This document shows positions 4,618 through 5,950 of a stretch of DNA of 5,950 nucleotides, piece by piece. The notes below the pieces were generated by a model. The model ran no database searches and was not told the origin of the DNA. It saw only the letters and a program-made list of their open reading frames with translations. Source of the stretch: an uncultured Oscillospiraceae bacterium (GTDB lineage: Bacteria; Bacillota; Clostridia; Oscillospirales; Oscillospiraceae); assembly GCA_910585155.1 (NCBI GenBank), contig CAJUEC010000064.1, forward strand, positions 1 through 5,950. Direction: 5' to 3'. The first letter of the stretch is position 1. Each line of letters begins with the position of its first letter. The position numbers and the translations under genes are program-made.

Positions 4618-5424
4618 CTACAGTTTGCAGAACAGAGGCGTGCGCCGCCGGTACACGCACAGCCAGCGCAAGCCCGCCTCCCGGGCCAGCTCCACCGCCT
4701 GGGGGAAGGCGGCGGCCATGTGGGCGGGGCGGTGGGCGTCGGAGCCCAGGGTGAGCACCTCGCCCCCCAGCTCCCGGTAGAGCTCCAGCACCTCCCGCCA
4801 CTGCTCCACCGTGGCCCCGGCGCTGGTGTTCAGCTCGATGCCCTTCCCCCGCCCGATGACCACCCGGAACACCCCGGCCAGCCGGTCCCACCAGGGGCGC
4901 AGGTCCAGCCCGAACTCCGGGGGCAGGTAGCGCAGGGGGTAGATCACATGGCCCAGCACGTCGTAGCCGTCGGTCCGGGCCAGCTGCTCCAGCATGTCCA
5001 TGTAGTCCTCCAGAATGGCGGCGCCCTCCTCCCGGCTGGCGCTGGCCCGGGCGGCGGTGAAGATGCCCCGGCCGCCCGCCCCGGCGCTCTGACTGTGGAG
5101 GGAGCCGATGACAAAGTCCAGCTGGGGCAGAGCGAGGCTGGCGTCCACCGCCTCCGGGTTCAGGATCCCGTTGCCCACCTCCACCCCCAGCCGGACCTCC
5201 AGCTCCCCGGGCCAGCGGTCCCGGACCTGCTCCCACTGCTCCAGCGGCCCGCTCCAGTCGTAGACGGTGGGCAGGCGGTTTCCCTGCTGGTCCAGCAGGT
5301 TCCAGTGGTCGGTGACGCAGATCTCCCGCACCCCCGCCGCCATGGCCGCCTGGGCCTGCTGGGCCAGCGGGGCGGTGGAGTCGGTGGAGCACTGTGTGTG
5401 AAAATGGTAGTCGGACAGATACAT
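4618..5424 (-). CDS. PHP-family phosphoesterase, histidinol-phosphatase-like
   Basis: The 268-residue product is a complete PHP (polymerase and histidinol phosphatase) domain, a metal-dependent hydrolase barrel with up to three metals. Candidate ligands are all present in order: His7 and His9 (DYHFHT), Asp39 and His40 (VTDHWN), Glu82 (GVEVG), His110 (GSLHS), His159 (LGHVIYP), and Asp229 with His231 (GSDAHRP). Length and motif spacing fit the HisK histidinol-phosphatase group (last phosphatase step of histidine synthesis), but many close relatives have other or unknown phosphate esters as substrates and no his gene is nearby. The ATG at 5424 is chosen because GGGGAGGGG (5428-5436) precedes it. 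An in-frame TTG at 5445 would place that site inside the coding region. The gap to the kinase gene is 131 bases, with no clear terminator. Confidence 0.85.
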   Translation of the reverse strand: MYLSDYHFHTQCSTDSTAPLAQQAQAAMAAGVREICVTDHWNLLDQQGNRLPTVYDWSGPLEQWEQVRDRWPGELEVRLGVEVGNGILNPEAVDASLALPQLDFVIGSLHSQSAGAGGRGIFTAARASASREEGAAILEDYMDMLEQLARTDGYDVLGHVIYPLRYLPPEFGLDLRPWWDRLAGVFRVVIGRGKGIELNTSAGATVEQWREVLELYRELGGEVLTLGSDAHRPAHMAAAFPQAVELAREAGLRWLCVYRRRTPLFCKL

Positions 5425-5518
5425 ATTCCCCTCCCCTTTCGGCAATTCCTGCCGCGCAGCCGTTCCAAGCCGGCGGGGCCTTTCCCCTGGCTTCGGCTGG
5501 CAGCACAGGCTTTACGGA

Positions 5519-5547
5519 ATTTTTCTCCCGTGTCCTCAGCTTGTCCA
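5519..5547 (-). promoter_or_regulatory. Candidate sigma-A promoter of the PHP gene
   Basis: On the minus strand TGGACA (5547-5542) and AAAAAT (5524-5519) are separated by 17 bases, matching the consensus at five and four of six positions. It lies just downstream of the rpoC terminator and would give a leader of about 90 bases. It is the only plausible candidate seen in the 184-base gap. Confidence 0.35.
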
Positions 5548-5570
5548 ATCCGCCCCTCTCCCATACCGGG

Positions 5571-5601
5571 AAAAGGCGGGCCGGTCACCGACCGGCCCGC
5601 C
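5571..5601 (-). terminator. Intrinsic terminator of rpoC
   Basis: GGCGGGCCGGTC (5575-5586) pairs perfectly over 12 bp with 5590-5601 around an ACC loop. On the minus strand it is followed by TTTT (5574-5571) and begins eight bases after the rpoC stop. It ends the presumed rpoB-rpoC transcript. Confidence 0.85.
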
Positions 5602-5608
5602 CTGGCGT

Positions 5609-5950
5609 TTATTCCTCGCTCTGCTCCTCGCCGGCGTCCTCGTCCAGCTCGATGGACAGGACCTCGTCCTCCTCCGGCTCGTCGTCGGTGAGCGCGGAGT
5701 CCTCCGGCTCGTCGTCCTCCTCCGGCCGCTCGGCGGCCAGCGAAGCCACATCCCGGAAGCGGTCGTTCTCGTGGACCTCGTCCTCGATCTCGTCCAGCTT
5801 GCGGTAGGCGGCAAGGCCCGAGCCCGCGGGGATCAGCTTGCCGATGATCACGTTCTCCTTCAGGCCCAGCAGATGGTCCACCTTGCCCTTGATGGCCGCC
5901 TCGGTGAGCACCTTGGTGGTCTCCTGGAAGGAGGCGGCGGACAGGAAGGA
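5609..5950 (-). CDS. rpoC: RNA polymerase beta' subunit, C-terminal end (partial)
   Basis: The last 113 codons are present; the gene continues past the right edge in frame. The segment SFLSAASFQETTKVLTEAA followed by KGKVDHLLGLKENVIIGKLIPAGSG is the highly conserved C-terminal region of bacterial beta', part of the catalytic core enzyme near the omega-binding end. After this block (ending about 67 residues before the stop) comes a lineage-specific tail. Of its last 37 residues, 22 are Asp or Glu, and it holds the repeated unit DDEPED/DDEPEE. Such a tail is presumably disordered and exposed. The gene ends in TAA just before a strong hairpin terminator. Confidence 0.96.
   Translation of the reverse strand, partial: SFLSAASFQETTKVLTEAAIKGKVDHLLGLKENVIIGKLIPAGSGLAAYRKLDEIEDEVHENDRFRDVASLAAERPEEDDEPEDSALTDDEPEEDEVLSIELDEDAGEEQSEE
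5670..5716 (-). repeat. In-frame 30-bp-period direct repeat in the rpoC tail
   Basis: TCCTCCGGCTCGTCGTC (plus strand) occurs at 5670-5686 and again, identically, at 5700-5716. The 30-bp period is ten codons, so the frame is kept. It encodes the duplicated DDEPE motif in the acidic tail. It looks like a slippage or tandem duplication. Confidence 0.8.

Noticed and set aside
4529..5548. A 339-codon minus-strand frame overlapping the PHP gene
   Set aside because: It is a frame-shifted shadow of the PHP gene, dominated by Gly, Pro, Ala and Arg, while the overlapping frame has every PHP metal ligand.
5670..5716. A CRISPR-like or intergenic repeat
   Set aside because: There are only two copies, in frame within the rpoC coding tail and encoding a duplicated acidic motif.

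Overview
The window reads as chromosomal DNA from a G+C-rich, spore-forming, anaerobic Clostridia bacterium. The best guess is the Oscillospiraceae (Flavonifractor/Oscillibacter-like gut bacteria). The reasons are a SpoVT-type sporulation regulator, a desulfoferrodoxin-type superoxide reductase typical of anaerobes, strong AGGAGG ribosome binding sites, very G+C-rich third codon positions, and AT-rich gaps confined to promoters. The genus is an inference. Most of the window is housekeeping rather than a dedicated accessory island.

Layout, left to right. (1) 1-98, minus: the N-terminus of SpoVT, running off the left edge, with a forespore-type promoter at 158-187. (2) 313-576, minus: HPr (ptsH), followed by a hairpin terminator at 269-301. 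(3) 577-914: an AT-rich divergent promoter region. (4) 915-2528, plus: Enzyme I (ptsI), ending at a perfect 15-bp-stem terminator. (5) 2584-2979, minus: a two-domain desulfoferrodoxin/superoxide reductase. (6) 3010-3175: a 166-bp MITE-like element with 20-bp terminal inverted repeats and TA at both ends, lying between the desulfoferrodoxin ribosome binding site and a sigma-G-like promoter at 3174-3202. (7) 3245-4486, minus: a methylthioribose-kinase-like protein of the APH/choline-kinase fold, with a bidirectional terminator at its 3' end. (8) 4487-4617: a short gap with two tandem palindromes and a solitary copy of the MITE end. (9) 4618-5424, minus: a PHP-family phosphoesterase (histidinol-phosphatase-like). 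(10) 5609-5950, minus: the C-terminus of RNA polymerase beta' (rpoC) with a strongly acidic tail and its terminator.

How the genes work together: ptsH and ptsI supply the two general components of the PEP:sugar phosphotransferase system, but they are transcribed divergently instead of as the usual ptsHI operon. The HPr keeps His15 but has Arg where the HPr kinase target Ser46 should be. The other genes look like independent, individually terminated units. The most notable signal is the MITE junction. Removing the element rebuilds a compact forespore-style promoter and leader in front of the superoxide reductase gene, so the insertion appears to have separated a sigma-G-like promoter from its ribosome binding site. 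I see no CRISPR array, tRNA, rRNA, phage gene or defence system.
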